The notes under the pieces were generated by a model. The model ran no database searches, was not told the DNA's origin, and saw only the letters and a list, made by a program, of their open reading frames with translations. This document shows, piece by piece, positions 27,414-40,407 of a stretch of 63,201 nt of DNA (the first letter of the stretch is position 1; every line of letters starts with the position of its first letter). The position numbers and the translations under genes are program-made. Origin of the DNA: Terriglobia bacterium (GTDB lineage Bacteria > Acidobacteriota > Terriglobia > Terriglobales > Acidobacteriaceae); assembly GCA_020072585.1 (NCBI GenBank), contig JAIQGL010000035.1, forward strand, positions 1 through 63,201. Direction: 5' to 3'.

Positions 27414-30400
27414 TTACAGCCCCAGGACGTCGCCGATGCTGTCGATTGCCTTGCTGAAATCTCCGCCCAGGCTCTTGAAGAAGCCATTGATCTGTTTGGA
27501 ACTGAATCCGGCGTTTGAGAGAGCTTTGTTCAACTGGTCGGGACCCATCTTGAACGTGTCCTTGAGGAATCCCCCGACTTTGTCGACATCATAGCCGGCG
27601 TTTTTGAGCGCGCGGCCAATTGCATCCGACGATTTGCCCCAGGACGACTTTAGCGCATTGCCGACATCGTTGACCGAGTAACCTGCATCGTGCAGCAGTT
27701 GCGCTGTCTGATCTTCGCCCGCTCCCCAGGTGTTCTTGAGGGCGTTTCCAATCTCACCAGCCGCATAACCCGCCATCCTCAATTCCATTCCGGCCTGGCT
27801 GGCAGGAGTGCCATAGAATGTTTTCAGCACACCGCCGACGTCATTGACCGCATAGCCCGCAGCGCTCAGCCACTGTGCAGCCTGCTGGGCCATGGCTCCG
27901 TAGGCGTTGTGCAGAGCGCTGTTGACGTCGTTCAGGGCGTAGCCGGCACCCTTGAGGACCTGCGCGGCTGCCTGTGGCGGCAAGCCGAAAGCCGTCCTCA
28001 ACGCGTTACCTACGTCATTCACGGCGAATCCGGCTCCTTTGAGCATGACGGCTGTTTCGGCGGCGGTTTGTTTGTACGCTGCGTGGAGTCCCGAAGCCAC
28101 TTCGCCCGCCGCATATCCAGCACCCTTCATGGTGGCGGCAGCCGCATCGGCGGTCAGGTGGTATGCTGAGTTCAACCCGGCGCAGACAAGATTTTCTCCC
28201 AGGCGGGCACTCTTCATCAGCTTTGCCGCCTCATCGGAGGTGAGGTGGAACACGGTGTTGAGGCCGGTTGCCATATCGTCGACTCCGGTGATTATCCCCT
28301 GACCGATCATTCCGGCCCATCGCTGCGCATCTTTGAAGAGTTCGCCAAAGATCTGGTCGGCGAATCCGCGGATCTGGCCGAGCACTTTGCCGGGCAGCTC
28401 CTTCAGCGACGATGGAGCGACAGTGAGGGCGATCCTCGGGAAGGTGAAAACGATTCCCTGAAAATTGAACCCGCCGCTTACGTCCATGGAAAAACGGGAA
28501 GGATCGAGAATAACCGCGACATTCGCATCCACGTTTGTGACCAGGTGAATGCTGCTGAAATTGATGCCCTGCACATGAATCGGGCCGACGATGGCATCGA
28601 GTTTGAAATGAAACAGCCCACTCGCGCTAAAGTGGTCGCGGTCCTGCAGCGAGCAGCTCATATTGAACTTTTCGATACCATCGACGGTGTAGGTGAGCAC
28701 AAAGGAAATCCCGCTGGTCGAAAGCGTCGCGTCAATTTTTGCCTTCTGTAGATCGAACAGGCTGACCATCAGGCTCGCATGGATAAACGGAGATTTCAGG
28801 CAGTTGAACTGAAGGACGGGGCCACCGGGCGCGATGATTGTTTCCTGGCGCACAGGAGGCGCCGGGAGCGTGCGAACGATTGAGCTGTTGGTGACGAGTT
28901 GCCAGGTTCCGCTGGTCTGCTGAAAGATGCGCTTAATGCCTTTGCCGTCTCCGGAGATTACGAGCACGTTGCGCAGGTTGATGGGTGAGAGCTCCGCTGT
29001 ACCATGAATGCCATCGGTTGCGCCGACCTGTAAATCCACATGACCGCCCCAGGAGAGAAGCTGAATGCTCGCGCTCAGGCCGAATCCGGGTTGGGCGATG
29101 CTGCCATCCGGCAGCACGACAACGTTTTCGGCGAAACGGAATGACAGGCCGTATGCCTTGACGATCTCCATGCTCTGCACGATCCCCGGTTCCTGCCGGT
29201 CGGTGAACAAGGTGACGACCTGGCCGAGATCCATTTCGTCGATATAAAAAGAGAGATAGAGCAGGTTCGGCACCTCTTCAATCACTTCGAGTATCATCGC
29301 AAACTCGTTGTCTTTTGTTCCTTGCACCTCGCCGATCCGGCATTTGCCCTGAATGCCGAGATCCACTCCGGGCGGTTCAAAGAACACGCCCATGATCAGT
29401 CCGAAGTCTTCAAGATGCAGCCCCTTCACCCTGGGAGGCGGAGGGAGGGCAGCGTGATCCCCGGAAATGTCGATGGCCACCTGAGCTTCTGTTTCATCGA
29501 TGATCAGCCGCGCCGTGGCTAGAATGACAGCACCATTGATGGTCATCGACATCGATCCCGACAGTTGAAAGACAATTTCATCCGCGAGATCGATCCGGAT
29601 CGAGGGACTCCCAAGAGCAAGCTTTGATTTGCCGGTAGGGATGCCAACCTTTCCAGGCAGTTTTGCGGTAAGCGAAAGGCCTTGTTCTCCGACCGTGATT
29701 TGAAGAATCAGATCAGTCTGTCCCACGATGGATTGCAGGTTCTTCACGCGCGCGTCGTGCGATGATCCTGAGAAATCCAGGTCGGCAGCCAGCGACCACC
29801 CCGGCGATAGCTGAAGACTAGCTCCGGTGGCGGCAGGCTTGACCGCGCGTCCATCCGTCAGTCGGCCTGAAAGAGGTCCAGCGGTGGGAACAGGGGCGGG
29901 CAGCGGCGGCAGTAAGGGAGGCGTGTAGTTCGGGAATGTTGTGGAGGCGATCATCATGGCTGATGTTTTGAAGGTGAGGAAATCGGCGGGCTTCAGTTGG
30001 TTCCCGATCATTGGCAGCGACGAGAGCCGGGATTTCGGCGGGAAGTCCCCGCCGAACACAAAGCCCCATCCGCTCTGTCCCTTACCGGCAGTAAAGAACG
30101 CATCTCCGAACTTTGCCGAGGAGGCGGCCAGCGTGAAGTTTTCATTGGCCGCGTCATATTGGAAGGCTGCGGCCTTCAGCGTGAGATCGAGCCCCTCCGG
30201 CGTTGCGACCGAGCCGTGGATGCCGAGCGACTGAGCGATATCGGCGAACCCGAGCGTGGTCCCGCCGGCGCTGCTCCATCGGCCTTTGAACAGCTTGACC
30301 TTTGGATCGAAAGCGAACGACACAGCGAAGAGAGATTCGCCGATCTGGAGGTCGGCTTCGAGATGTCCTGTAGAAGTGCGCTTGCCGGAGGAGTCCACGG

Positions 30401-32153
30401 ACGAGGAGAGATAAGCGCGGGTTTCCAGTTGATACGATTGCGCCCCCAGCGGAATCTGGCCGAGCAGCGTTGTGTCTCCGAGAAGCTGGAAAGAGCTGGT
30501 TTTGAAATCGTATACCACGGTCAGGTACTTCACCTGTAGCCCCGCAATGACTTGCTGCAGTTCCATGGGGAAGCCCAGCTCCGACGTGAGGCCGGAGAGA
30601 TCCAGTGGCTGCCCGCCGGAGCCCCACGATGCGGTCAGCAGCTTCTGTGCCTGCCCAATATCTATTTCCGCATTCAGCCATATATCTCCCAGGGCCATGC
30701 CGCCTGTCAGTTGATAACTGCCGGCGGCAGAGTCGATACTCACCTGCAAGCTGGCCTTGAGTTGCGATTCCATGAAGGGCAATTGCACTGCCTCCTGAGA
30801 AGCGCCGTAAAGCGTGTAGAAATACGTCCCGTCCGAATGCCTGCTGAAAGACATGCTGAAGTCGGTGAACGTGATGTCAAACCCAAGCCCGTTGAGATCG
30901 ACCTGGCCGTTCGAGATTCCCTGCACAAGTTTGCTGAGGCTCACACTGCCTGTGTAGCCCGCCGCCACGCTCAGCGCTTTGCTCGCCGGAGCCACCGTGA
31001 TCTCGACCTCAAACTCGCCGGGAAACACATTGGGGAAGATGCGCGACTTTGCGCCAAAAGAGAATGACGTCTGCTTCTGGCCGAACGGATCGAGGATCGT
31101 GCATCGCATGACCAGGTCTTCCATGGTGAACTGACCCATATTCCAGGAACGTGACGTGCCAATTCCTGCGCTGATCATGGTGATGGAAAAAGTCTTCAGG
31201 TGAAGGCCGAAGGCGAGCGACCGCAGGCCGAAGGCCCCGAAAGCGGACTGCAACTCAGCGGGGATGGATTGCGTGAAGTCCTCTCCGCCGAGGAGCTGAA
31301 TGATCTGCTGTGGCGTGATCGCCGCGGCCGGCGCAAACCAGAAATTCAGAACGCCGGTATCGCCCAGAAGTTGAGTACTCACATCGCCAATCGGCTGGGT
31401 ATTCAATGAAAGCGTTGTGACCAGGCAGAGCCGGGTGAAGGGGGTGCCGTCGAGGTCCAGCACGGTCTGGATCGCCAGCCTTGGATTGGTCAGCGGAAAA
31501 TTAGGAACCGCCTTGACCGAACCGCCCAGCGTTCCTGCCAGTGACATCAGCGGCGTGCCGCCGGCCAGATCGGAAATTTTGGTCGTATCCATCGGACCGG
31601 AAAACAAGATCGCCGTGCTGCCGGTGAAACCTTCCAGAAGAATTTCGAGAGCCTGGAACATTCCAGCAACGACCAGCGAGCCGCAGAAGTTGAGGCCCTG
31701 CTTCAGGGCAATGTTTTGCTGCCAGGAATACGTTTCCTGCGTGCCGGTTGTGAAAACGTAATGAGCGTCGTTGAACAACAGGCTGTCAAAGATGCGGCCC
31801 TTCAGCATCGGGGAGGTCGTGCTCAGGGCCCAGGCATTTCCAAGCTGCACGGAAAGGGTGAGATTCAGTGTTCCGGAAGCGAGGCGGAAGGCCACACGTA
31901 CAGGCACGCTGGTGGCGCCAAGCAGCGATGCCCGTCCGTCGAAGGCCAGTGTATCTCCGGTGGGCGCAGCAATGGGAGCGAGCAACTGCACGGGAATCCC
32001 GGTGTTCAGTTTGAGCCAGGAGCTCACAAGAAGGTCAAAATTGGTGACTGGCGCCAGTCCGGCGCGCTGGAGTACGGCCGCAGAGATCGTGACCATCCCC
32101 TGATTCTGGCCGGCCTGCTGTTGCAGAAGGTTCTGAAGATCGTTGAGGCTCAT
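27414..32153 (-). CDS. Very large protein of unknown function with C-terminal helical repeats
   Basis: 1579 residues. I do not recognise a family with confidence; the length and beta-rich, glycine/serine-rich body recall large uncharacterised proteins (possibly DUF6603-like, not verified). About 1-1270 alternate short hydrophobic strands with loops; there is no signal peptide or membrane segment. About 1275-1579 contain roughly nine 32-33-residue repeats built around LKGAGYAVNDVGNALK. The ATG at 32153 lies 9 bp downstream of the stop of the upstream nuclease-family gene, behind GGGAG, so the two are surely one transcript. A structural, adhesive or effector-like role is possible; nothing in the sequence decides. 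Confidence 0.85.
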   Translation of the reverse strand: MSLNDLQNLLQQQAGQNQGMVTISAAVLQRAGLAPVTNFDLLVSSWLKLNTGIPVQLLAPIAAPTGDTLAFDGRASLLGATSVPVRVAFRLASGTLNLTLSVQLGNAWALSTTSPMLKGRIFDSLLFNDAHYVFTTGTQETYSWQQNIALKQGLNFCGSLVVAGMFQALEILLEGFTGSTAILFSGPMDTTKISDLAGGTPLMSLAGTLGGSVKAVPNFPLTNPRLAIQTVLDLDGTPFTRLCLVTTLSLNTQPIGDVSTQLLGDTGVLNFWFAPAAAITPQQIIQLLGGEDFTQSIPAELQSAFGAFGLRSLAFGLHLKTFSITMISAGIGTSRSWNMGQFTMEDLVMRCTILDPFGQKQTSFSFGAKSRIFPNVFPGEFEVEITVAPASKALSVAAGYTGSVSLSKLVQGISNGQVDLNGLGFDITFTDFSMSFSRHSDGTYFYTLYGASQEAVQLPFMESQLKASLQVSIDSAAGSYQLTGGMALGDIWLNAEIDIGQAQKLLTASWGSGGQPLDLSGLTSELGFPMELQQVIAGLQVKYLTVVYDFKTSSFQLLGDTTLLGQIPLGAQSYQLETRAYLSSSVDSSGKRTSTGHLEADLQIGESLFAVSFAFDPKVKLFKGRWSSAGGTTLGFADIAQSLGIHGSVATPEGLDLTLKAAAFQYDAANENFTLAASSAKFGDAFFTAGKGQSGWGFVFGGDFPPKSRLSSLPMIGNQLKPADFLTFKTSAMMIASTTFPNYTPPLLPPLPAPVPTAGPLSGRLTDGRAVKPAATGASLQLSPGWSLAADLDFSGSSHDARVKNLQSIVGQTDLILQITVGEQGLSLTAKLPGKVGIPTGKSKLALGSPSIRIDLADEIVFQLSGSMSMTINGAVILATARLIIDETEAQVAIDISGDHAALPPPPRVKGLHLEDFGLIMGVFFEPPGVDLGIQGKCRIGEVQGTKDNEFAMILEVIEEVPNLLYLSFYIDEMDLGQVVTLFTDRQEPGIVQSMEIVKAYGLSFRFAENVVVLPDGSIAQPGFGLSASIQLLSWGGHVDLQVGATDGIHGTAELSPINLRNVLVISGDGKGIKRIFQQTSGTWQLVTNSSIVRTLPAPPVRQETIIAPGGPVLQFNCLKSPFIHASLMVSLFDLQKAKIDATLSTSGISFVLTYTVDGIEKFNMSCSLQDRDHFSASGLFHFKLDAIVGPIHVQGINFSSIHLVTNVDANVAVILDPSRFSMDVSGGFNFQGIVFTFPRIALTVAPSSLKELPGKVLGQIRGFADQIFGELFKDAQRWAGMIGQGIITGVDDMATGLNTVFHLTSDEAAKLMKSARLGENLVCAGLNSAYHLTADAAAATMKGAGYAAGEVASGLHAAYKQTAAETAVMLKGAGFAVNDVGNALRTAFGLPPQAAAQVLKGAGYALNDVNSALHNAYGAMAQQAAQWLSAAGYAVNDVGGVLKTFYGTPASQAGMELRMAGYAAGEIGNALKNTWGAGEDQTAQLLHDAGYSVNDVGNALKSSWGKSSDAIGRALKNAGYDVDKVGGFLKDTFKMGPDQLNKALSNAGFSSKQINGFFKSLGGDFSKAIDSIGDVLGL
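27430..28331 (-). repeat. Nine degenerate ~99-bp coding repeats
   Basis: The 3' part of the giant gene encodes about nine tandem 32-33-residue units. Landmarks are the recurring (L/M)K-x-AG(Y/F) and (N/G)-(D/E)-V-(G/A)-x-(A/G)-L-(K/H/R) segments, for example GAGYALNDVNSAL and DAGYSVNDVGNALK. The units differ at DNA level, so they are old protein repeats and not a recent tandem array. Each unit looks like two short helices, suggesting an elongated solenoid. Confidence 0.8.
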
Positions 32154-32162
32154 GCGGGCTCC

Positions 32163-33587
32163 CTAGACCTCGATCGCCAGCGCCAGGTGATCGCTGGTGC
32201 TGTGAATGCGCCAGAAGTTCTCCCAGTTGCGGAAGTTGCCCACGCCCGGGGCCGGATTGACGCCTCCCGGGGCGGGTGGATTTGCGGTCGGCATGGTCAG
32301 GGGATTATTCAACCGCGCCGGATATGCGAGGCCGCCGGTCAGTTCGTTGGTCACTCCATTGGGAGCGGGAATGGCGTTGTAGGGCTTGCCCACCACGGTG
32401 TTGACGACCGTGATGTTGGCGGCCGGACCGCCGGCATTTGCTCCATAGCGGACAAAGAAGTTGTCGATTGCTCCGCTGTCAACCGGCGTCTGAAATAAAA
32501 ACCCACCCATGCTGCCCATGTAGCCATAGCGGGGATAGACGTTATGGGTTACGTCCGGTGCTACACCGGTGTTGTTGAACGGAGTGGCAACGTCGACCGG
32601 CAGCAGATGCGACATGCAGTATGGTTTGCGCGCCGGATCTACAGCGGGGTTGTTGTTATTGTTGGCAGGGGCGCGGCAATCGAGAGCCATTGCGAAGTGG
32701 AGTTGTTCCAGAGGTCCATAAGCGCCATTTTCATTTGGGTTGAACGTGTCGACATTGAAGTCTCCCGCCACCACGGATACCTCATCGGCATTGATGTTAG
32801 CAATCTCCTGCACCTGCGCCAGGTTGCGCACCGCATTCTTTGCCGTGGCGGGCGAAGTGTGAACGGAGAACAACTTGATTGTTCTTTGAGGATTTACCGT
32901 CAGGTCCCGGAATGCCGTGAAGAACGGCCCTCGATGCCAGGTGTCGGGAAAATAGATGCGCGTGTTGGCGTACGGAGCGGCGTCCGGCGACGGAATAACA
33001 TGATTGCCAGAAAAATATTCCCACTGGCCCGCTGATTGCCATTCGGGAATATTGGCCGCTCCATAGTTACGATTCTGCTGTCGTGCGTTGTCGGCCTGAT
33101 TAGGGTGGGGCAGGCAGTCCTTCCATTTCTGAGGGTAATCGGCAATGCGGTTCAATAGGTTCGCATCCGGCGGCTGCGCCTTGGGAACACCCTGGACCGG
33201 ATTCCAGTACATATAGGGTCCGATAAACTGTAGCTTCTGCGAGTTATAAAAAACGGCGACGGCTTCGCGATTCCCGCCTTCGCCCAGGTTGAGCGGAGGC
33301 ACCAGGCACCAATGCTGCCCGAGTTTGCGGCGAAATTCCTTTAGAAGGATCAGCACTCCCTCCCCTGCATCAGCGTCTGGATTCAGTACGGTGCCTTCAA
33401 TGCCCACTTCTCGTACGCGGCTGTAAACCTCGACCATCGCGAAGATATCGGGCGGATTTGGCATGATGACCTCATCCACCATATGGCCTTGACGGTCCGT
33501 TGAAGCTAGGAAATCGGCCCATGTCGAGTCATTGAACATCTTGTTTTTGGAGAAATTGTTGACGTTCCAGAAGAGAATCCTGATCAT
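32163..33587 (-). CDS. Endonuclease/exonuclease/phosphatase-family protein
   Basis: 474 residues, longer than minimal family members. The EEP fold hallmarks are visible: ILFWNVNNFS at the N-terminus (metal-site Asn), MVEVY (metal-site Glu), VVAGDFNVDTFN (GDFN motif) and STSDHLALAIEV at the C-terminus (catalytic Asp-His). The family includes exonuclease III, DNase I and phosphodiesterases, so the substrate may be nucleic acid or a phosphoester. No signal peptide is seen. It is the first gene of a two-gene minus-strand operon with the giant repeat protein, which suggests a joint function that I cannot name. Confidence 0.85.
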   Translation of the reverse strand: MIRILFWNVNNFSKNKMFNDSTWADFLASTDRQGHMVDEVIMPNPPDIFAMVEVYSRVREVGIEGTVLNPDADAGEGVLILLKEFRRKLGQHWCLVPPLNLGEGGNREAVAVFYNSQKLQFIGPYMYWNPVQGVPKAQPPDANLLNRIADYPQKWKDCLPHPNQADNARQQNRNYGAANIPEWQSAGQWEYFSGNHVIPSPDAAPYANTRIYFPDTWHRGPFFTAFRDLTVNPQRTIKLFSVHTSPATAKNAVRNLAQVQEIANINADEVSVVAGDFNVDTFNPNENGAYGPLEQLHFAMALDCRAPANNNNNPAVDPARKPYCMSHLLPVDVATPFNNTGVAPDVTHNVYPRYGYMGSMGGFLFQTPVDSGAIDNFFVRYGANAGGPAANITVVNTVVGKPYNAIPAPNGVTNELTGGLAYPARLNNPLTMPTANPPAPGGVNPAPGVGNFRNWENFWRIHSTSDHLALAIEV

Positions 33588-33886
33588 GGCTTACCTCTGC
33601 GGCCGGGGGCTCGATCTGTTTCCAACAGCGCAGAAATCGCATGCCCGGATTTGCCTTGCGTGGAATAAAAACGGAGACGAATTTTACTTCATAGCGTCGC
33701 CATCCTGCCGGGTCTTAACGAAAATTTACCCCGGAAGTAACTTGTCGCACCCCAGGATGCGATCCACGTTGTTTTTTGCAGTTGTTTTATCTCTTCTCTG
33801 CTATCTCTTGCCGGGCGCAATAACGCACTCGGCGAAGTTCTAGAGGCATCCTTTTCGCTGTCCTCGGCTCTCCCACCCTTTGACAT

Positions 33887-33906
33887 GCTGTGACGCCGAT
33901 CACAGC
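33887..33906. promoter_or_regulatory. CRP/FNR-like palindrome upstream of arsR
   Basis: A perfect inverted repeat, GCTGTGA, six bases, TCACAGC. The core TGTGA-N6-TCACA is the classic CRP-type operator. It lies about 55 bp before the arsR start, in the 373-bp gap between the minus-strand nuclease gene and arsR, and could serve either direction. Whether a CRP-family protein binds it here is not known. The rest of that gap holds nothing else I can support except the dyad next to arsR. Confidence 0.5.
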
Positions 33907-33942
33907 CATCGTTTTGCCCGTTGGAATGTAATGAGTATGTCT

Positions 33943-33962
33943 ACATAGTTATATGAACATGT
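33943..33962. promoter_or_regulatory. Candidate ArsR operator overlapping the arsR start
   Basis: ACATAGTTATATGAACATGT is an imperfect dyad (14 of 20 positions symmetric) that runs into the GTG start of arsR. Autoregulatory ArsR-family sites usually lie in this place. The 8-mer ATAGTTAT recurs as its reverse complement ATAACTAT near 40081, just before the DUF2892 gene of the same operon. Confidence 0.4.
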
Positions 33963-34341
33963 GAATGAAATCGAAGCAATGTTGACTGAAGCCATGACCG
34001 AGGTAGTTGCAAGACGTTTTCGCGCGCTGGGAGAGCCAATGCGCTTGCGCATCCTTCAGGCGCTGGAAGATGGAGAGAAGCCGGTCAGCGATATTGTGGA
34101 GATGCTGGAAGCCAGTCAACCCAACATTTCCAAACACTTGAAGGCGCTTTGCCAGGAGGGTCTGGTGAACCGAAGACGAGAGGGGCTCAACATCTGCTAC
34201 AGCATCGCTGATCCGATGGTCTTCAAGCTCTGCGATCTCATCTGCCGCCACGCCGCTGAACGGACGCGATCGCAACTGGCCGAATTGGACGCCATTTTCA
34301 CTAGCAGACAAAGAAGGCACAGCCGAGCGCCGCGAGGATAG
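33961..34341 (+). CDS. ArsR-family transcriptional regulator
   Basis: 126-residue winged-helix repressor. The HTH region reads VSDIVEMLEASQPNISKHLK (about 42-61), followed by the wing REGLNICYSI. Cysteines occur in LCQEGL, NICYS and KLCDLICRH, which could sense metals or reactive sulfur; the ELCVC metal motif is not present. It starts at GTG 33961 and lies 5 bp ahead of the efflux operon, so it most likely controls that operon and itself. The associated DUF2892 protein recalls the YgaV/YgaP and BigR sulfur-response pairs, but the inducer is unknown. Confidence 0.9.
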   Translation: MNEIEAMLTEAMTEVVARRFRALGEPMRLRILQALEDGEKPVSDIVEMLEASQPNISKHLKALCQEGLVNRRREGLNICYSIADPMVFKLCDLICRHAAERTRSQLAELDAIFTSRQRRHSRAPRG

Positions 34342-34346
34342 GGCTT

Positions 34347-35702
34347 ATGCGGAAAAGTTTACTTGCCTGGATGGTCGCATTGGGGTTAGGGGCTCCAGCC
34401 GTTGCACAGCAGGAAGAACCTCTTTCACTGCAACAAGCGGTTGCGATTGCCTTGGAACGCAACCCACAGCACAAAGCAGCCATGGCTGAGACTCGCGTGG
34501 CCAAGGCTGACGTGAAAGAGGCACAGTCTTTCTTCTTTCCGCGAATTACTTTTTCCGAGGCAGCTACACGCAGCAATGATCCTGTGTACGTGTTCGGAAC
34601 CAGGCTTCGCCAGTCAAGATTTACCGCCGCCGACTTCGCCCTTAACCAGCTCAATAATCCGAAGCCGATTGGGAATTTCGCCACCCGCTTCGGAGCGCAA
34701 TGGAACGTATTTGATTCTTTTTCAACCACCTTCAACACGCGCAGGGCAAGGGAGCTGAAGAGCGCCGCCGCGGAGCGGCTGGCCAGGGCAGACCAGGTGG
34801 TTGCTTATCGGGTGATCCAGTCGTATTACGGCGCGCTGTTTGCGGCTCGGCAAGTGGAACTTGCCGAGCATGCTGCCAGCACCGCACAGGCAGTATTGGA
34901 CCAGAGCCGCGCGCGCTTCGACGCCGGCACAACTGTCGAATCGGATTACCTGGTGGCCCAGGTCGACCTTGCCTCCCGCCAGCAGGAGCTTGTGCGCGCC
35001 CGCAATACACTTGCATTGGCTGAAGCAGAACTCAACATGGCGATGGGAGTTGGCGCCGCCCATAGCTATCAACTCACTTCCGGCCTGTCAGAACGCATGC
35101 TGCCCGCGGTGACGCTCATTGATTCGGACGCCCTCGCATTGAAGCAGCGCTCTGACCTGAAGGAAGTCACGGCAACGTTGAGGGCGAGCGATGCCGGCTT
35201 GCAGGCGGCGCGGTCCTCCTATGGGCCGCGCATCAACGTCTTCGCTGCTTCGGAGTTGGATAACGTCTCTCCTTTCGGCAATGGTGGCAATAATTGGGCG
35301 GCAGGCGCTGAATTGCAGATCGATCTCTTTTCCGGAGGTCAGAAGGCGGCTTCGGTTGCCCGTGCGCGTGCCAGTCTCGACCGGACACAGGCGCTCAAGC
35401 AGGCGGCAGAGGACGGAATACGCCTTGAGGTTCGCCGCGCCTATTACGATTATGACAGCGCACACCAGATGCTCGCCGTGGCGAAAGCTGCGATTGCCCA
35501 GGCGGAGGAAGGTTTGCGGATCGTGACCAATCGCTACCGCGCTGGAATGAATACAATCACGGACCTGCTTCGTGCCGAAGATACGGCACGAAATGCGCGC
35601 ACGAACTATTGGCAAGCCGTGTACCAATATTTTGTCAGCTATGCCTCGCTGGAGTTGGCGACAGGCTCGCTGACTTCTCAATCCCCCGTGGTGACGCCAT
35701 GA
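34347..35702 (+). CDS. TolC-like outer membrane efflux protein
   Basis: 451 residues with a signal peptide (ending near AVAQQEEP) and the two-fold outer-membrane efflux repeats: SLQQAVAIALERNPQ near 30-45, and long alpha-helical coiled segments around 110-210 and 325-420. Family members form trimeric outer-membrane ducts for tripartite pumps. It follows arsR by 5 bp, and its stop overlaps the start of the adaptor gene (ATGA). With the adaptor and RND pump it makes a complete tripartite system. Confidence 0.92.
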   Translation: MRKSLLAWMVALGLGAPAVAQQEEPLSLQQAVAIALERNPQHKAAMAETRVAKADVKEAQSFFFPRITFSEAATRSNDPVYVFGTRLRQSRFTAADFALNQLNNPKPIGNFATRFGAQWNVFDSFSTTFNTRRARELKSAAAERLARADQVVAYRVIQSYYGALFAARQVELAEHAASTAQAVLDQSRARFDAGTTVESDYLVAQVDLASRQQELVRARNTLALAEAELNMAMGVGAAHSYQLTSGLSERMLPAVTLIDSDALALKQRSDLKEVTATLRASDAGLQAARSSYGPRINVFAASELDNVSPFGNGGNNWAAGAELQIDLFSGGQKAASVARARASLDRTQALKQAAEDGIRLEVRRAYYDYDSAHQMLAVAKAAIAQAEEGLRIVTNRYRAGMNTITDLLRAEDTARNARTNYWQAVYQYFVSYASLELATGSLTSQSPVVTP

Positions 35703-36813
35703 AATCCGCAAGAATACCTCTGCTCGCACTTCTGGCCTTTCTCCTGGGAATTACCGGATGTTCCTCCGATCGAGCCGCCGTGGCCAATGCACCTGAGCCC
35801 GTTCGCGGGCTCAGCCTTGCCACGGTACAGGAGCGGACGGTGCCGGACCTGTTTGAGGTGGTCGGCACGGTCCGCGCTTTGCGAACTGCTCCGATAGCGG
35901 CAGAGATTATGGGACGAGTAACAGCAGTCAATGTCCAGGAGGGGAATGCCGTCAGGCAGGGCGATACATTACTCACGATCGAGGATATGCAGCCGAAGGC
36001 AACGCTTGAACAGGCGCAGGCGGCGCTCACTGCCGCTGACCATGAAGTGGCGGCCGCGGAATCAGAACGTGCTCTGGCCCAGTCCACTTTTGCGCGTTTG
36101 AACAAGCTGCATGAAGAGAAGTCAATCAGCCCGCAGGAATTTGATGAGATCAATACGCGCGTGCAGTCCGCGACGGCCCGCCACGATTCCGCAGTCGCTG
36201 CTCGTGCACAGGCGGCCGCGGGATTGCAACAGGCCCGTATTCTTCTCGATCGCGCTCGGGTGCGGGCGCCTTTCGACGGCGTGGTGACAGAGCGGCGGAT
36301 CGATCCGGGCGCGCTGGCCTCGCCTGGTCTGCCTCTGCTGACCATAGAGTCAGCCGGCCGCTACCGGTTGGAGGTCGACGTCAACGAAAGCGATCTGAAG
36401 TACGTACGGCTGGGCGCGGCTGTTCCTGTTTCTCTGGATGCTTACGAGGGTGCGCCGATGACAGGCAAGGTAGTCCAGATAGTTCCGGCCGCCGATTCCG
36501 CCAGCCGCAGCTTTGTGGTCAAGCTTGAGCTGCCCGCCAACGCCAACCTGCGCTCAGGACAATTTGGGCATGCTGAGTTTACGCGTGGACAGAAAAAAGC
36601 CATCCTCATTCCACATACCGCAGTGCTGGAACACGGCCAGATTCAAAGCGTGTATACCGTAGACAACAACAATATTGCCGCGCTCCGATATGTGACGCTG
36701 GGCAAGGCACGAGCCGGAGACATTGAGATTTTGTCTGGGGTCAACCCCGGCGAAAGGGTCGTTTCCGATCCCGGGGGACGTGATCTGGCAGGAAAGCGAA
36801 TTGAGGCACAGTA

Positions 36814-36814
<1 letters not shown>
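35699..36814 (+). CDS. RND efflux periplasmic adaptor lipoprotein
   Basis: 371-residue membrane fusion protein. The signal ends in a lipobox (LGITGC), so it should be anchored to a membrane by lipidated cysteine. It shows a biotinyl-lipoyl half motif ([16 protein letters not shown]), a coiled-coil hairpin rich in Ala/Gln/Glu (about 100-170), the second lipoyl half ([18 protein letters not shown]) and beta-barrel and membrane-proximal domains. The start at 35699 gives a clean signal peptide and the 4-bp overlap with the outer-membrane gene; its TAA overlaps the next ATG. Confidence 0.92.
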
Positions 36815-40071
<3,257 letters not shown>

Positions 40072-40100
40072 AGCAGTTACATAACTATGGAGGTATAGCA

Positions 40101-40334
40101 ATGACAGTTGAACGAACTCTCAGATTGATATCGGGCGCGTTTGTATTGATCTCGCTCGCGCTTGGCTACTGGGTATCGCCTTACTGGTTTCTATTCACAG
40201 CGTTTGTGGGGCTGAATCTCTTTCAGTCGGGCATAACAAATTGGTGTCCGGCCATGACAATCCTGCGTCGGCTGGGCATGCGTGACGCTGTGGCATCACC
40301 GGGCCAGGCAGGCACAGGACCACGAGCTGCCTGA
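40101..40334 (+). CDS. DUF2892-family small membrane protein
   Basis: 77 residues with two close hydrophobic segments (LISGAFVLISLALGYWV; PYWFLFTAFVGLNLFQSGI) and the family end NWCPAMTILRRLG. This module is found alone or fused to rhodanese (YgaP) and is often next to ArsR-type regulators. A ribosome binding site (GGAGG) precedes the ATG. It follows the RND pump by 29 bp, probably in the same operon. A link to sulfur or metal handling is inferred from neighbours only. Confidence 0.88.
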   Translation: MTVERTLRLISGAFVLISLALGYWVSPYWFLFTAFVGLNLFQSGITNWCPAMTILRRLGMRDAVASPGQAGTGPRAA

Positions 40335-40407
40335 GCAGCGAGGCTCCATCCCGGAATTAAGGCTGTATCTGCGAAATAGATTTCGAGTTTACGTGAAGGA
40401 GGTAGCT

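Noticed and set aside
27430-28331. Regular repeats that might suggest a CRISPR array
   Set aside because: The periodicity is about 99 bp, the units are diverged, and they encode in-frame protein repeats without unique spacers.
33532-33843. Plus-strand frame of 103 codons before arsR
   Set aside because: Half of it is opposite the 5' end of the nuclease-family gene and no domain or ribosome binding site supports it.
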